Assembly: GCA_963674955.2 (NCBI GenBank)
Contig: CAXXKR010000001.1
Coordinates: 868,001 to 932,000 of the forward strand
Source: G963674955 sp963674955
GTDB lineage: Bacteria; Desulfobacterota; Desulfovibrionia; Desulfovibrionales; Desulfovibrionaceae
Direction of reading: 5' to 3'
DNA length: 64,000 bases
Shown: positions 1 through 7,785 of the stretch, in pieces
Position numbering within the stretch: the first letter of the stretch is position 1
Layout of the letters: each line of letters starts with the position of its first letter
Notes under the pieces: generated by a model
The model's input: the letters and a program-made list of their open reading frames with translations, nothing else
Database searches by the model: none
What the model was told of the DNA's origin: nothing
Translations under genes and position numbers: made by a program

Positions 1-160
1 CGCCGTAGGAATCGAAAAAGCAGCAAACGGACACATTGGGAGCCAGCTCCGCAATCTCCCGGCAAAGGTGCCTGCCGCGTCCGCCGCAGCCGTAGACGGC
101 CACTGTTTCGTCCGGGCGCAGGTCTTGGGCGGTGATGAATCTTTTCCTTCTGTAGAACAT
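1..160 (-). CDS. Partial CDS, nucleotide-binding-like N-terminus (runs off the window)
   Basis: Only the first 53 codons are present; the gene continues beyond base 1. The start ATG (158-160) is preceded by AAGGG on the minus strand. A beta-strand/glycine loop VYGCGGRGRHLC near residues 22-33 resembles the first dinucleotide-binding loop of Rossmann folds or the N-terminal sensor domain of PglD-like sugar acyltransferases. The family cannot be fixed from this fragment. Confidence 0.6.
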   Translation of the reverse strand, partial: MFYRRKRFITAQDLRPDETVAVYGCGGRGRHLCREIAELAPNVSVCCFFDSYG

Positions 161-1038
161 GCGCACCCTTGTTACACGTTCATGCAAGGCCGCGCAAACA
201 GGTCGGCCCGCAGGGCGTCAGTCTAGCGGGCCGAGCATCTTTCGGTTCAGCCGGAAGAGCACCACGATGGTCATGATCTGCAAATAGACAAGGGGTGCGT
301 AGAGCAGGAAGTAGGCAATGGAGAATGGGGCCACCAGCCCGGCGGCCACAAGTCCCTTGTTGATCAGGAAATTGCCCATGACCACGAAGGCCACGCCCGG
401 GCAGATGGCCGCGTAGGTGACCACGCTTTTGCTGTCCCCGGAAACGAATTCCCGGAAATAGCCGGTGTGTTTCATGACCCTGTAGCCCAGCAGCCCGAAA
501 AAGGACTGCATGGCCACGATGGCCGTGAACAGCAGCACGTGAATCCAGGGGTGGTTGTAGAACTCGAAGTTGTGGATCAGCCCCATGTGCATGCGGTAGA
601 AGGCTATGCCCAGAAGGGTCAGGATGGGGATGACTATCTACAATGATATGGCCGATTCCCTGTTCACGCCGTTCTCGAACATGGAACGGAAGCCCAGTAC
701 TATTTTGATGGTTCCGAGAACCAGGGTGAAGCTGATGAAGGCCGTGGCCAGGATGATGCCCAGGCCGGAGGTCAGCTGGTTGTGGCTCATGGCCCCGGAC
801 GCGGAAAAGCCCACGGCCGCCATGCTGAAGGCGAAGATGGAGAGCATCTGGCTCAGGCTGTTGTTTTTTTCGCAGTTGAACTGCCCGAAGGCGATGACCC
901 TGGAGATGAAGGCCAGAAATATCCTTACGGCGTATATGCCGATGCCCAGAAAGACCAGCAGGGCAAAGGGGAAAAGGTATTCCACCACGTTCCAGAGTCC
1001 GGGCACGAACAGCGCTCCGAGAATGAAGAGCACTGCGC

Positions 1039-1060
1039 CTCCCCCCATCCTTTGGACCAC
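1039..1060 (+). repeat. IS3 terminal inverted repeat (transposase 3' side)
   Basis: Contains CTCCCCCC and GGACCAC; pairs with the inverted repeat at 2373-2394 and abuts target duplication GCGC (1035-1038). Confidence 0.8.
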
Positions 1061-1206
1061 TGATCGGTCATTTTAAGGTGGAGTCCGGCGTCCGAGTTCA
1101 TGCGTCCGAGGAGGCGGTTTGCCGTATCCGTTGTGGAGCGTAGCCCGTCCCCGTAGGGGCGGCCCGAAGGGCCGAGGGCGGAGCGGAACAACGGATACGA
1201 GCCAAG

Positions 1207-2061
1207 TCAATGAACATTGAAACAGCCTCTGTATACGTCCGCTGGAGTCCTTTTGTCCAACGATGAATGTCTGCGCTCTTCATTGTAGTAGTGAAAATAC
1301 CGTGTCAGCCCATGGTATAGCTCGATTCCATCGGAATACGCCTTGGGGTAGACGTCCTCGTATTTCACAGTCCACCACAGCCGCTCGACGAACACATTGT
1401 CGATTGCCCGCCCTTTGCCGTCCATGCTGATGGCTATGCCCTTGTCCTGCAGGATGCCCGTGAACTCTCGACTGGTGAACTGCGCTCCCTGGTCCGTGTT
1501 GAACACCTCCGGCGTGGAGATGCATAACGCCTTGTTCAGCGCATCCACGCAGAAGGAACTATCCATGGAATTCGACAGCTCCCAGGCCAAAACGAACCGA
1601 CTCCGCCAGTCGATCACTGCGACAAGATACAGAAAGCCGCGCTGCATGGGAATATAGGTAATATCAGCGCTCCAGACTTGGTTTTTTCGTTCAATGGCAA
1701 CTCCTTTCAACAGATACGGATATACGGGGTGCTCAGGGTTGGGCGTGCTCGTGTGCGGTCCCGGAGTGATTGCCTGAAGCCCCATCAATTTCATCAGCCG
1801 CTCAACCCGTTTATGGTTCACTCGACAGCCCTGGGCTTTCAGCCAGTCCGTCATGCGCGGGGAACCGTAGTCCGGCTGGCGCAGGTATTGTTCGTCGATC
1901 AGCCGCATCAGATCCAGGTTCTCATCGGACTCGGCTACGGACTTGTAGTAAAAACCTGAGCGGGAAACGCCTGCCAACCTGCATTGCCGCCGGATGGAAT
2001 ATTCCCGATCCGGTTTAATCCACTGGCGGCGCAGTTCAAGCGGCAGGCTTACAACTTTTTT
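1207..2061 (-). CDS. IS3-family transposase orfB (DDE integrase), made as an OrfAB frameshift fusion
   Basis: The catalytic rve domain shows the DDE triad in context: first Asp in WSADITYIP, second in NTDQGAQFTS, Glu in FVERLWWTVKYE, plus the C-terminal YNEERRHSSLDKRTP typical of the family. The frame is open upstream without a good ATG (a TTG lies at 1977) as far as the A7G run at 2055-2062. A -1 shift from orfA at A-AAA-AAG yields KKVVSLPLELRRQW, running smoothly into the orfB helix REYSIRRQCRLAGVSRSG. All key residues are present, so the enzyme is probably active. Confidence 0.92.
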   Translation of the reverse strand, partial: KKVVSLPLELRRQWIKPDREYSIRRQCRLAGVSRSGFYYKSVAESDENLDLMRLIDEQYLRQPDYGSPRMTDWLKAQGCRVNHKRVERLMKLMGLQAITPGPHTSTPNPEHPVYPYLLKGVAIERKNQVWSADITYIPMQRGFLYLVAVIDWRSRFVLAWELSNSMDSSFCVDALNKALCISTPEVFNTDQGAQFTSREFTGILQDKGIAISMDGKGRAIDNVFVERLWWTVKYEDVYPKAYSDGIELYHGLTRYFHYYNEERRHSSLDKRTPADVYRGCFNVH

Positions 2062-2327
2062 TCAAGCCACTTGATATCCATCTTGAGCCGCCCGATCTCT
2101 TCAAACAGCGGAGCGGTGACCTCTTCCTGGCTCTTGGCTTTCTTGTCGCCGGAGAAGATGCCCTCGGCATTTTCAAGGAGCTGTCTTTTCCACGTAGAAA
2201 TTTGGTTTGGGTGCACTTTGTGCTCAGCAGCCAATTGCGCCAGCGTCTTCACGCCACGTATCGCCTCAAGCGCGACCTTGGCCTTGAACTTGTCCGAATG
2301 CTTCCGTCTTTTGTTGCTCTTAGTCAT
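2049..2327 (-). CDS. IS3-family transposase orfA (HTH DNA-binding protein)
   Basis: 92-residue HTH_Tnp_1-type protein. The basic N-terminus (RRKHSDKFKAKVALEA) is followed by a helix-turn-helix around KTLAQLAAEHKVHPNQIS and a C-terminal leucine-zipper-like helix ending KWLEKKL. It overlaps the orfB frame by the usual few codons. The last codons GAA AAA AAG contain the canonical A-AAA-AAG slippery heptamer that directs production of the fused transposase. Confidence 0.92.
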   Translation of the reverse strand: MTKSNKRRKHSDKFKAKVALEAIRGVKTLAQLAAEHKVHPNQISTWKRQLLENAEGIFSGDKKAKSQEEVTAPLFEEIGRLKMDIKWLEKKL

Positions 2328-2372
2328 ACGTCCTTCCTTATCGGTTTAAGGACGCAGATTCCACTTTAACCG

Positions 2373-2394
2373 GTGGTCCGAATTTCGGGGGAAA
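2373..2394 (-). repeat. IS3 terminal inverted repeat (transposase 5' side)
   Basis: Read on the minus strand it begins TTTCCCCCGAAATTCGG and ends GGACCAC; matches the opposite end at 15 of 22 positions and abuts GCGC (2395-2398). Confidence 0.8.
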
Positions 2395-2937
2395 GCGCAC
2401 ACGTTCATGGTCATGCCGTAGGTCAGGGGCAGGGCCATGAGTTGCACCTCGGCGTCGGATTGCCTGAGCTGCGCGTAGCGTTCGGTGGTCTTGAAAAGGC
2501 GGTATTCGCGGATGTTCCAGATAAGCAGGCGGAAGTGGAGCAGGCCGAAGAGGATAACGCCCGCCGCGCCGACGATTATGGCCGAGGCTGTGAAGGGGTC
2601 GCCCTTGCCGAGTCCGGCCGCAAGGGACTCGTATATGGGAATGGGCAGCCCTTTGTGCGGGACCAGGAACATGAGGTACATGAAGAAGGTCACCAGCAGG
2701 CCGCCGCTGCCCAGGGAGGCCAGGAAGTACAGGGGAGAGTATTCGTCACCGAGTCTGCTGCGGTATTTCATTGCGCGCCTCCTTGAATGAAGTCTGGCAA
2801 ATTCGGGTAAAGTCGGGTGAAGGGCCTGTTGGCCGACCTTCAGAGACAAAGCATTGGTTCGGGGATGTGCAAGTGGGTCAGGCGGGATTGTCCGCCCGGC
2901 AGGGGGTTCCCTGCTCGGCGAATTGGTTTTGGTTGGG

Positions 2938-3147
2938 CTATTCCTTGACGACCATGACGCTGGAGGCCTTGATCATGGCCTTCACGCTGTCGCCCACCTT
3001 GATCCCCATGCGTTCCACGGAGTTCTTGGTGATTACGGAGACGATCTCAACGCCCGGGGAGACTTCGATCACCACCTCGGCGTTGACCATTCCCACGGTC
3101 ACTGCCTTGACCTTGCCGGGAATCAGATTGCGTGCGCTAAGCTTCAT
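2938..3147 (-). CDS. mop: Molbindin (molybdenum-pterin binding protein, single Mop domain)
   Basis: 69 residues, exactly one Mop/TOBE domain: MKLSARNLIPGKVKAV, then VNAEVVIEVSPGVEIVSVIT and the closing GDSVKAMIKASSVMV. Single-domain molbindins assemble into hexamers that store molybdate or tungstate in the cytoplasm. The start has a GGAGG-type site (AGGAAGCAC region, minus strand). It stands alone; no mod transporter is adjacent. Consistent with an organism relying on molybdo- or tungsto-enzymes. Confidence 0.93.
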   Translation of the reverse strand: MKLSARNLIPGKVKAVTVGMVNAEVVIEVSPGVEIVSVITKNSVERMGIKVGDSVKAMIKASSVMVVKE

Positions 3148-3280
3148 GTGCTTCCTCCTGATTGGGGTAATAAGGGTACTATCTCTAGTTTATAAATATG
3201 TAGGCGGTAGCTGAGAGTCAATTAGGTATTTGGTTTCGGACCATTATTATAATGAAGGCTTTTTTGGAGGAACGTTTCTT

Positions 3281-4009
3281 CTACTCCACCACAAAATCAA
3301 AGTAAGTCTCAGGATAAGGCTCGTCCTTCAGGGTGAAGTGCCACCATTCCTCTTTCAGTGGCTTGAAGCCGTGGCTGGTCATCAGGTTCCTGAGCAGCGT
3401 GCGATTGGCGCGGATTTGCGAGCTCATTTCCGGGCTGTCTGGCCATGACCTGGGGCCGAAGAAGTCGAAGGGTGTGCCCATGTCGAGTTCCTTGCCGGTC
3501 TTGAGGTCAATGATGGTCAAATCCACGGTGGAGCCTCGCGAGTGGCCGGACTTGGCCGCGATGTAGCCGTCCCGAAACAGATTTTTCTTTTCCACGCCGG
3601 GGTAGAACTCCGCCTTCATGCGTGTGTCCGCCACGTCCTTTGCCCAGCGCACGAAATGATCAACGGCCCGTTGCGGGCGATAGCCGTCAAAGAATTTCAG
3701 CCCCAGTCCAAAGGGCTTTAGCTCGGCCTGGATCTCGGCCAGGGGCTTGGCCGCCTGCCGGGTCAGGATCACGCGCGGGGCCTCATAGCCGTCGATGCGT
3801 TGGCCCACGAAGTTGTGTTCCGTGTAGTAGCGCACGTCCAAAGCCGCGCCTTCCACCGCTTCACTCAGGTACACGAAGCCGTCGGGCAATGCATGAAGCA
3901 ATTCATCGGGCAACCCGGAGGCCTCGGTGCTTCGGGGTGCGGGCGCGAGGACGAGAGACAAGGCAAGCAGGATCAGATAGCAGTGGAGTTTGCGGCGAAA
4001 CAGGTTCAT
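3281..4009 (-). CDS. ddpX: D-alanyl-D-alanine dipeptidase, VanX/DdpX family, secreted
   Basis: Zinc D,D-dipeptidase of the M15D family, 242 residues from the ATG at 4007-4009 (GGAG seven bases upstream). A signal peptide covers about residues 1-30, so the enzyme is exported. The active-site set is complete: GYRPQ with Arg111, SGHSRGSTVD giving zinc ligands His156 and Asp163, and EWWHF giving catalytic Glu221 and zinc ligand His224. Probable role is hydrolysis of D-Ala-D-Ala from peptidoglycan turnover in the periplasm. There are no vanA/H homologues around it, so this is not a vancomycin-resistance cluster. The frame is open further upstream, but that part lacks a start signal. Confidence 0.9.
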   Translation of the reverse strand: MNLFRRKLHCYLILLALSLVLAPAPRSTEASGLPDELLHALPDGFVYLSEAVEGAALDVRYYTEHNFVGQRIDGYEAPRVILTRQAAKPLAEIQAELKPFGLGLKFFDGYRPQRAVDHFVRWAKDVADTRMKAEFYPGVEKKNLFRDGYIAAKSGHSRGSTVDLTIIDLKTGKELDMGTPFDFFGPRSWPDSPEMSSQIRANRTLLRNLMTSHGFKPLKEEWWHFTLKDEPYPETYFDFVVE

Positions 4010-4269
4010 TGTAATACTCCTTGTGGCAAGCGGACAGAGGCGGATTCGGGTCGGGTGCAGATTAGAATAAATGGATTCCGGAGTCCATGGCCCAAAAAAA
4101 AATAATTCAAAGGCTGAAAATTGGTGCCCTGAAGTTTCTGTGACTCCACTTGCCCGTTCACGTGCCCGGAAAGGTAAAAAGAGGCTTTGAAAACAGGTCA
4201 GCTGATCATTTTTACCTTGCTCCGGGTGGTTCAGGGTTTCCGGATTAGCCTTGTCGGGCAGGGGATTTA

Positions 4270-4304
4270 TTGACAAGAAAGGTGCTGTGGTATACCACGA
4301 TAAA
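4270..4304 (+). promoter_or_regulatory. Candidate promoter and GntR/FCD-type operator of the liv-amidase operon
   Basis: TTGACA lies at 4270-4275. Fifteen bases further, TATACC (4291-4296) sits inside a perfect 12-bp palindrome GTGGTATACCAC (4287-4298). TNGTATACNA-type palindromes are the usual operators of FadR/FCD-class GntR repressors, and such a regulator is the last gene of the operon. The -10 assignment is uncertain because of the short spacer; the palindrome itself is exact. Confidence 0.55.
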
Positions 4305-4338
4305 GAGTTGAAATTCAGTATCAGGAATGAGGCGATCA

Positions 4339-5148
4339 ATGGGTTTAACGGGTTTAACCGACGACACCCTTCTGTTTGCGGACAACGTGCAGAAGCGGTT
4401 CGGGGGCATATTGGCCCTGTCGAACTATTCAGTGACCATCGGGCGCGGCGAACTTATGGGGTTAATCGGTCCCAACGGCGCGGGAAAGACCACGGTCTTC
4501 AACGTGCTTTCGGGCGTGCTGCCCCTGACCAAAGGCACCATCCAGTTCGAGGGGCGCGACATCTCCGGCCTTGGAGCTGACAAGACCGCCAGGGCGGGCA
4601 TTGCCAGAACATTTCAGAACATCAGGCTTTTCGAGGAAATGAGCGTCCTGGACAATATCAGGACCGGTTTTCATCACCATATGGGCAGCGGTCTTATCTC
4701 GACCTTGCTGCATCTGCCCGGATTTCGGCTTTCAGAAAACGAGATGGGCCGGATGGCCTGCGATCTGGCCGAAATGGTGGGCGTGGAGCAGCATCTGAAC
4801 CTGCGGGCCGGAGACCTGCCCTACGGGGACCAGCGCCGTCTGGAAATCGCCAGGGCATTGGCCCTCAAGCCCAAGCTGCTGCTCCTGGACGAACCGGCCG
4901 CAGGCATGAATCCGCAGGAAACCGACGACCTGATCAAGACCATCAGGCGCATTCATGAGGAATTCGATCTCTCCATCCTGATCGTCGAGCATGACATGCA
5001 TCTGGTCATGAATCTTTGCCAGCGGCTTCAGGTCATCAACTACGGCCAACTCCTGGCCGAAGGGCCGCCCCAAGAGGTGCAGAACAATCCTGAAGTCGTG
5101 GAGGCCTATCTCGGCGCGTCCTCCAGGTCCGGGAGGCGTGGCGCATGA
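4339..5148 (+). CDS. livG: Branched-chain/amide-type ABC importer, ATP-binding protein (LivG)
   Basis: First cytoplasmic ATPase of a HAAT-family importer. Walker A is GPNGAGKTT, followed by the Q-loop (FQNIRLFEEMSVLDN), the degenerate signature region LPYGDQRRLEIARAL, Walker B LLLLDEPAAGM and the switch His in IVEHDM. The C-terminal EGPPQEVQNNPEVVEAYLG is diagnostic of LivG. ATG 4339 is chosen because GAGG lies six bases upstream; an in-frame ATG at 4327 is possible. First gene of a five-gene transporter, overlapping livF by 4 bp. Confidence 0.93.
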   Translation: MGLTGLTDDTLLFADNVQKRFGGILALSNYSVTIGRGELMGLIGPNGAGKTTVFNVLSGVLPLTKGTIQFEGRDISGLGADKTARAGIARTFQNIRLFEEMSVLDNIRTGFHHHMGSGLISTLLHLPGFRLSENEMGRMACDLAEMVGVEQHLNLRAGDLPYGDQRRLEIARALALKPKLLLLDEPAAGMNPQETDDLIKTIRRIHEEFDLSILIVEHDMHLVMNLCQRLQVINYGQLLAEGPPQEVQNNPEVVEAYLGASSRSGRRGA

Positions 5149-5882
5149 CGCGGGACCCGATGCTCAGAATCGAGGGAATCGACGTTTTCCGAGGCAATAC
5201 CCATGTGCTGCGCGACGTGTCCATGACCGTGGCCCAGGGCGAGATAGTGGCCCTGATCGGGGCCAACGGCGCGGGCAAGACCACCACGCTGCGCACAATT
5301 TCCGGGCTGCTCCAGCCCCGCAAGGGAAGGCTGGAGTACAGGCCCAACGGCGAAGGGCGGTCTCTCGATCTTGGATCCATGCAGGCCGAGAAAATCGTGG
5401 CCGCCGGACTCTGCCACTGTCCGGAGGGACGCGGCGTGTTCAGCCGGTTGACCGTGCGCGAGAACCTGCTCATGGGCGCGTATCTGCGTGACGACAATGA
5501 AGGCATCAGGCGCGACATGGAGCGCGTCAAAAGCATGTTTCCCATTCTGGCGGACCGCAAGTCACAGCTAGCCGGAAGCCTTTCCGGCGGAGAGCAGATG
5601 ATGCTCGCCGTGGGCAGGGCGCTTATGAGCAACCCCAGGATGCTCATGCTCGACGAGCCGTCCCTTGGGCTGGCCCCGCTGGTGGTGGAAGCCATCTTCA
5701 AGCTGCTGGCGGACATCAACAGGCAGGGCGTGACCATCCTGCTTGTGGAACAGAATGCGGTCATGGCCCTTGAGCTGTCCCACAGGGCCTATGTCCTGGA
5801 AACGGGCCGCGTGGTCATGCACGGCGACAGCAAGGAACTGGCCTGCGACGACAATGTGCGCAAGGCGTATCTCGGAGGATAG
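5145..5882 (+). CDS. livF: Branched-chain/amide-type ABC importer, ATP-binding protein (LivF)
   Basis: Second ATPase of the importer, 245 residues, starting in an ATGA overlap with livG. Walker A GANGAGKTT, signature LSGGEQMMLAVGRAL, Walker B LMLDEPSLGL and switch His-less LLVEQN followed by ALELSHRAYVLETG are the standard LivF pattern. It works as a heterodimer with LivG on the inner face of the LivHM channel. Confidence 0.93.
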   Translation: MTRDPMLRIEGIDVFRGNTHVLRDVSMTVAQGEIVALIGANGAGKTTTLRTISGLLQPRKGRLEYRPNGEGRSLDLGSMQAEKIVAAGLCHCPEGRGVFSRLTVRENLLMGAYLRDDNEGIRRDMERVKSMFPILADRKSQLAGSLSGGEQMMLAVGRALMSNPRMLMLDEPSLGLAPLVVEAIFKLLADINRQGVTILLVEQNAVMALELSHRAYVLETGRVVMHGDSKELACDDNVRKAYLGG

Positions 5883-5883
5883 A

Positions 5884-6780
5884 GTGGACACGGCGTATCT
5901 TGCCCAACAACTTTTGAACGGACTGATCCTCGGGTCCATGTATGCGCTGGTGGCCGTCGGCTTCTCCATGATTTACGGCATCATCAACCTCATCAATTTC
6001 GCCCACGGCGACATCGTGATGATCGGCGCCTTCTCGACCCTCGGCCTGCTGGCCTTTATGGGCCTGCCCATGTGGCTGGTGGTGGTCGGGGTCATCACCG
6101 TCGGGGCCATGTGCGGCCTGATGATCGAACGCCTGGCCTTCCGGCCCATGCGCGGCGCCCCGCAGGTCACGGGCTTCATAGCCTCCCTGGGCATTTCCAT
6201 CATCATCCAGAACCTGGGAATCCTGATCCTCAGCGCCCAGCCCCGCAACTTCACCTTTCCGGACTACATGCAGACCATGGTGCCCCTTTTCGGACTGAGC
6301 GTGCGGCTCATCGACTTCGGGATCGTGCTGGCCGCCCCGTTGCTCATGGGCGTCCTGCTTTACATCGTGCATCGGACAAAGGTGGGCACGGCCATGCGGG
6401 CCACGGCCGAAAACCTCGACGTGGCGCGGCTCATGGGCGTGAACATAAACCGGACAATTGCCGTGACCTTTGCCCTGGGTTCGGCCCTTGCCGGGGTCGC
6501 CGGGCTGATGTGGGGCGGCAAATTCGGCCAGATCGACCCGCTCATGGGCTTTCTGCCCGGCCTCAAGTCCTTTGTGGCCGCTGTAATCGGCGGAGTCGGC
6601 TCCATCCCCGGCGCGATCCTGGGCGGCTATATCCTGGGCATGTCCGAGGTGCTCTTCGTGGGACTTCTGCCGCCCATCTATTCGTCATATCGCGACGCCT
6701 TCGTCTTCGGCACCCTGATCCTCATCCTGCTCATTCTGCCCAACGGCATCCTGGGCAAAAGCATGGAGGAGCGGGCATAA
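5884..6780 (+). CDS. livH: Branched-chain/amide-type ABC importer, permease (LivH)
   Basis: 298-residue inner-membrane permease starting at GTG 5884, with GGAGG directly upstream at the end of livF. The LivH N-terminal signature GLILGSMYALVAVGFSMIYG is followed by INFAHGD, then about eight hydrophobic segments. Conserved cytoplasmic loop around AMRATAENLDVARLMGVN. The stop overlaps the livM start by one base, indicating tight translational coupling. Confidence 0.93.
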   Translation: MDTAYLAQQLLNGLILGSMYALVAVGFSMIYGIINLINFAHGDIVMIGAFSTLGLLAFMGLPMWLVVVGVITVGAMCGLMIERLAFRPMRGAPQVTGFIASLGISIIIQNLGILILSAQPRNFTFPDYMQTMVPLFGLSVRLIDFGIVLAAPLLMGVLLYIVHRTKVGTAMRATAENLDVARLMGVNINRTIAVTFALGSALAGVAGLMWGGKFGQIDPLMGFLPGLKSFVAAVIGGVGSIPGAILGGYILGMSEVLFVGLLPPIYSSYRDAFVFGTLILILLILPNGILGKSMEERA

Positions 6781-7775
6781 TGAAAAGGATTCATCTTTAC
6801 GCGGTCCTTGGCCTCGTCCTTGCCGTAGCGCTTTTTCTCATGCGTCATTATCTCAACGACTATCTGCTTTCCCTGGTCTGTTTCGTGGGCATATTCGGCA
6901 TCCTGGCCGTCAGCCTGAACCTGACCAACGGTTTCACCGGCCTATTCTCCCTGGGCCATCCCGCGTTCATGGCCATCGGCGGTTACACCTGCGCCCTGTT
7001 GACCTTTTCGCCGGTCAAGAAGCCGCTTTTTCTGCCGGACCTTCCAGGCTGGCTGGCTGCTTTGCATCTGCCCTTCCTGCCTTCCCTGATAATCGGCGGA
7101 ATTATGGCCGCCTTCGCCGCAGTGGTGGTGGGCATTCCGGTGCTTCGGCTCCGGGGTCATTATCTGGCTGTGGCCACAATGGGTTTCCTGATCATCGTCC
7201 AGGTGCTGCTGACCAACATGGAAAGCATCACAAGGGGACCGCTGGGCCTCAACGGCCTGGACGAGTTGACCAACGTCTGGTGGGTCTACGGCTGGCTGGC
7301 CGTCACGGTCTATGTCTGCTGGAAGGTGAAATTCTCATCCTTCGGCAGGAAGCTCATAGCCATCCGCGAGAACGAACTCGCGGCCAAGTGCCTGGGCATC
7401 GAGCTGTTTTCGGCCAGGCTCCAGGCCTTGGTAATAGGCGCGTTTTTCGCCGGGGTGGCGGGCGGCCTGTGGGGGCATCTGATCACGGCGCTCACTCCGG
7501 GATCCTTTTCGCTGGTTCTGGCCTTCACCATCGTGGTCATGGTGGTGGTGGGCGGGACCGGGTCCGTGACGGGATCGCTTCTTAGCGCCGTCATATTCAC
7601 GGTGGTCACCGAGTTTTTCAGGCCTCTTGAAGAGAATTATTCCATATACGGCGTGGGCGAGATTTTCATGGCCCTCGTCCTGGTTTTCATTCTTGTTTTT
7701 CGGTCGCAGGGGATTTTCGGCTGCAGTGAACCCAAGATGTTCACGCCCCGGAACAAAATTTTCAACAACCATTAG
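6780..7775 (+). CDS. livM: Branched-chain/amide-type ABC importer, permease (LivM)
   Basis: 331-residue permease, partner of LivH. The start ATG shares its A with the livH stop (TAATG). Recognisable LivM features are LNLTNGFTGLFSLGHPAFM near the N-terminus, LRLRGHYLAVATMGFLII in the middle, the EAA-like loop IRENELAAKCLGI and the late segment VMVVVGGTGSVTGSLL. Eight to ten membrane spans are expected. Confidence 0.92.
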   Translation: MKRIHLYAVLGLVLAVALFLMRHYLNDYLLSLVCFVGIFGILAVSLNLTNGFTGLFSLGHPAFMAIGGYTCALLTFSPVKKPLFLPDLPGWLAALHLPFLPSLIIGGIMAAFAAVVVGIPVLRLRGHYLAVATMGFLIIVQVLLTNMESITRGPLGLNGLDELTNVWWVYGWLAVTVYVCWKVKFSSFGRKLIAIRENELAAKCLGIELFSARLQALVIGAFFAGVAGGLWGHLITALTPGSFSLVLAFTIVVMVVVGGTGSVTGSLLSAVIFTVVTEFFRPLEENYSIYGVGEIFMALVLVFILVFRSQGIFGCSEPKMFTPRNKIFNNH

Positions 7776-7785
7776 GAGGATTGTG

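Larger units (their letters stand above)
1039..2394 (-). mobile_element. IS3-family insertion sequence, 1,356 bp, with 4-bp target duplication GCGC
   Basis: The element carries orfA and orfB of an IS3-type transposase on the minus strand. Its ends (1039-1060 and the complement of 2373-2394) share TCCCCC-type and GGACCAC blocks, 15 of 22 positions identical. It is flanked by GCGC at 1035-1038 and 2395-2398. Excision of element plus one GCGC restores the interrupted host reading frame, which fixes the boundaries independently of the repeats. The transposase looks intact, so the insertion is probably recent. Confidence 0.92.
218..2771 (-). pseudogene. Multi-pass membrane protein gene (TsoY-like), split by an IS element and carrying an in-frame TAG
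   Basis: Start ATG at 2769-2771 follows a good AGGAGG. The N-terminal 126 codons (2771-2395) contain several hydrophobic segments. The C-terminal part is on the same strand from 1034 to 218. Removing bases 1039-2394 and one copy of GCGC joins the halves in frame across NVCAVLFILGALFVPG, giving a 397-codon frame, so the insertion point is exact. Codon 258 (638-640) is TAG, after which the same frame continues to 218 with hydrophobic sequence. The N-terminal text (LGDEYSPLYFLASLG) recalls the TsoY family of membrane (seleno)proteins; that name is from memory and tentative. The gene is almost certainly non-functional in this strain. Confidence 0.85.

Noticed and set aside
2049..2061. Possible independent orfB start after the orfA stop
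   Set aside because: No ATG/GTG with a ribosome site; the A-AAA-AAG heptamer and smooth reading across it support a -1 frameshift fusion.
3281..4009. Vancomycin-resistance vanX gene
   Set aside because: The enzyme family fits, but there is no vanH/vanA ligase or vanRS nearby and the protein has a signal peptide, pointing to a peptidoglycan-recycling role.
4071..4088. Imperfect palindrome ATGGATTCCGGAGTCCAT upstream of ddpX
   Set aside because: Two mismatches and no link to a regulator; could be chance in GC-rich DNA.
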